In this document: positions 5,304 through 5,632 of the stretch, piece after piece | Position numbering within the stretch: the stretch's first letter is position 1 | Layout: each line of letters opens with the position of its first letter | NCBI GenBank assembly: GCA_964443275.1 | Contig: CAYUCE010000082.1 | Coordinates: 1-5,632 of the forward strand | Direction of reading: 5' to 3' | From: CAYUCE01 sp964443275 | GTDB lineage: Bacteria; Bipolaricaulota; Bipolaricaulia; CAYUCE01 | Length of the DNA: 5,632 nucleotides | The notes under the pieces: model-generated | Databases searched by the model: none | What the model was told of the DNA's origin: nothing | Seen by the model: the letters and a program-made list of their open reading frames with translations, nothing else | Made by a program: the position numbers and the translations under genes

Positions 5304-5330
5304 AAGGACACTTCTTCCTTAATTTTATTT
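5302..5330 (+). terminator. Possible second, weaker hairpin terminator
   Basis: TTAAGGA (5302-5308) and TCCTTAA (5316-5322) form a 7-bp A/T-rich stem with a 7-nt loop, followed by TTTTATTT. It directly abuts the stronger terminator and could act as a back-up on the plus strand. The low G/C content makes this uncertain. Confidence 0.3.
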
Positions 5331-5424
5331 ACATAAAGATGCTTATACTGCCTCTGAAAGCTTATTTAGGGCCTTTTAATATAATAGTCGATTAGGCTTG
5401 TCAGTTTTATTCCGCTAGTGAGCG

Positions 5425-5632
5425 TTATATGGTCTTATGATTAAGCAGGTCATATATTTCCTCTCTTGAGCCCACCAGGAATACAAAAATAGCTTTATCC
5501 TCAGGAATTAGCTCGTAGATAATCCTATATTCTCCTCCCGGGGTACCAACTCGATAAGAATAAGTGTTTTTATAACCGGATAGCTGCTTGCCCAGCTTTG
5601 GGGATTGGGTAAGACGTTGGGCACTTTCTTTC
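5425..5632 (-). CDS. RelE/ParE-family toxin, partial (C-terminal 68 residues)
   Basis: The gene runs off the right edge, so its start is not visible; the stop is TAA (5425-5427). The visible part shows the C-terminal RelE/ParE pattern: a basic segment LGKQLSGYKNTYSYRVG, then GEYRIIYELIPEDKAIFVF and LVGSREEIYDLL, matching the usual YR-x-x-YRI-x-Y-x-I...V-x-V-x-x-VGHR-x-x-x-Y. The normal His of VGHR is Ser here. RelE members cleave ribosome-bound mRNA and ParE members poison gyrase; this fragment does not separate the two. Such toxins are usually paired with a small antitoxin gene, often immediately upstream, which would lie beyond 5632 on the minus strand. Confidence 0.75.
   Translation of the reverse strand, partial: KESAQRLTQSPKLGKQLSGYKNTYSYRVGTPGGEYRIIYELIPEDKAIFVFLVGSREEIYDLLNHKTI

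Noticed and set aside
5370..5385. TATAAT near 5378 as a plus-strand promoter
   Set aside because: No acceptable -35 at 16-18 bp and no plus-strand gene follows in the window.

Overview
The window looks like chromosomal DNA of an anaerobic bacterium of Firmicutes (Clostridia) or Chloroflexi type. The grounds are an acetogen/syntroph-style methylenetetrahydrofolate reductase, purine-rich Shine-Dalgarno (SD) sites of the AGGAGG/AGGTGG kind, GTG starts, and a short prokaryotic histone-deacetylase-fold enzyme. The phylum is inferred from protein resemblance recalled from memory. No rRNA, tRNA, CRISPR array or intact transposase gene is visible.

Layout, left to right. (1) Positions 4-30 hold a Rho-independent terminator. 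It is followed at once by a methylenetetrahydrofolate reductase reading frame (to 809, +) whose N-terminal part is missing. (2) An unexplained spacer (810-984) leads to a convergent gene for a divergent Hfq/Sm-like protein (985-1191, -) with a plausible promoter. (3) Positions 1192-1725 carry no convincing gene. They do hold several nested inverted repeats, including 19-20 bp terminal inverted repeats about 308 bp apart, which suggests a MITE-like element or structured RNA. (4) A four-gene minus-strand cluster runs from 4280 down to 1726. In order of transcription it encodes a 74-aa basic protein, a small membrane protein cut by an in-frame TGA, a lipoprotein with two PKD domains and a transglutaminase-like domain, and a 135-aa unknown protein. 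(5) A divergent plus-strand gene (4460-5209) encodes a compact histone deacetylase/acetylpolyamine amidohydrolase-family enzyme. It has its own promoter, an 11-bp tandem repeat over its stop codon, and a strong terminator. (6) The right edge holds the C-terminal part of a RelE/ParE-family toxin gene (5425 to beyond 5632, -).

How the genes may work together: the minus-strand cluster looks like an envelope module, with an exported lipoprotein of the peptidase/transglutaminase fold next to a small membrane protein. Whether the four genes form one operon is inferred from strand and spacing. The metF remnant, the Hfq-like gene, the deacetylase and the toxin look like separate transcription units. 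The most notable points are the single in-frame TGA in the small membrane protein (nonsense mutation or recoding), the truncated metF fused to a terminator, and the structured non-coding block beside the Hfq-like gene.
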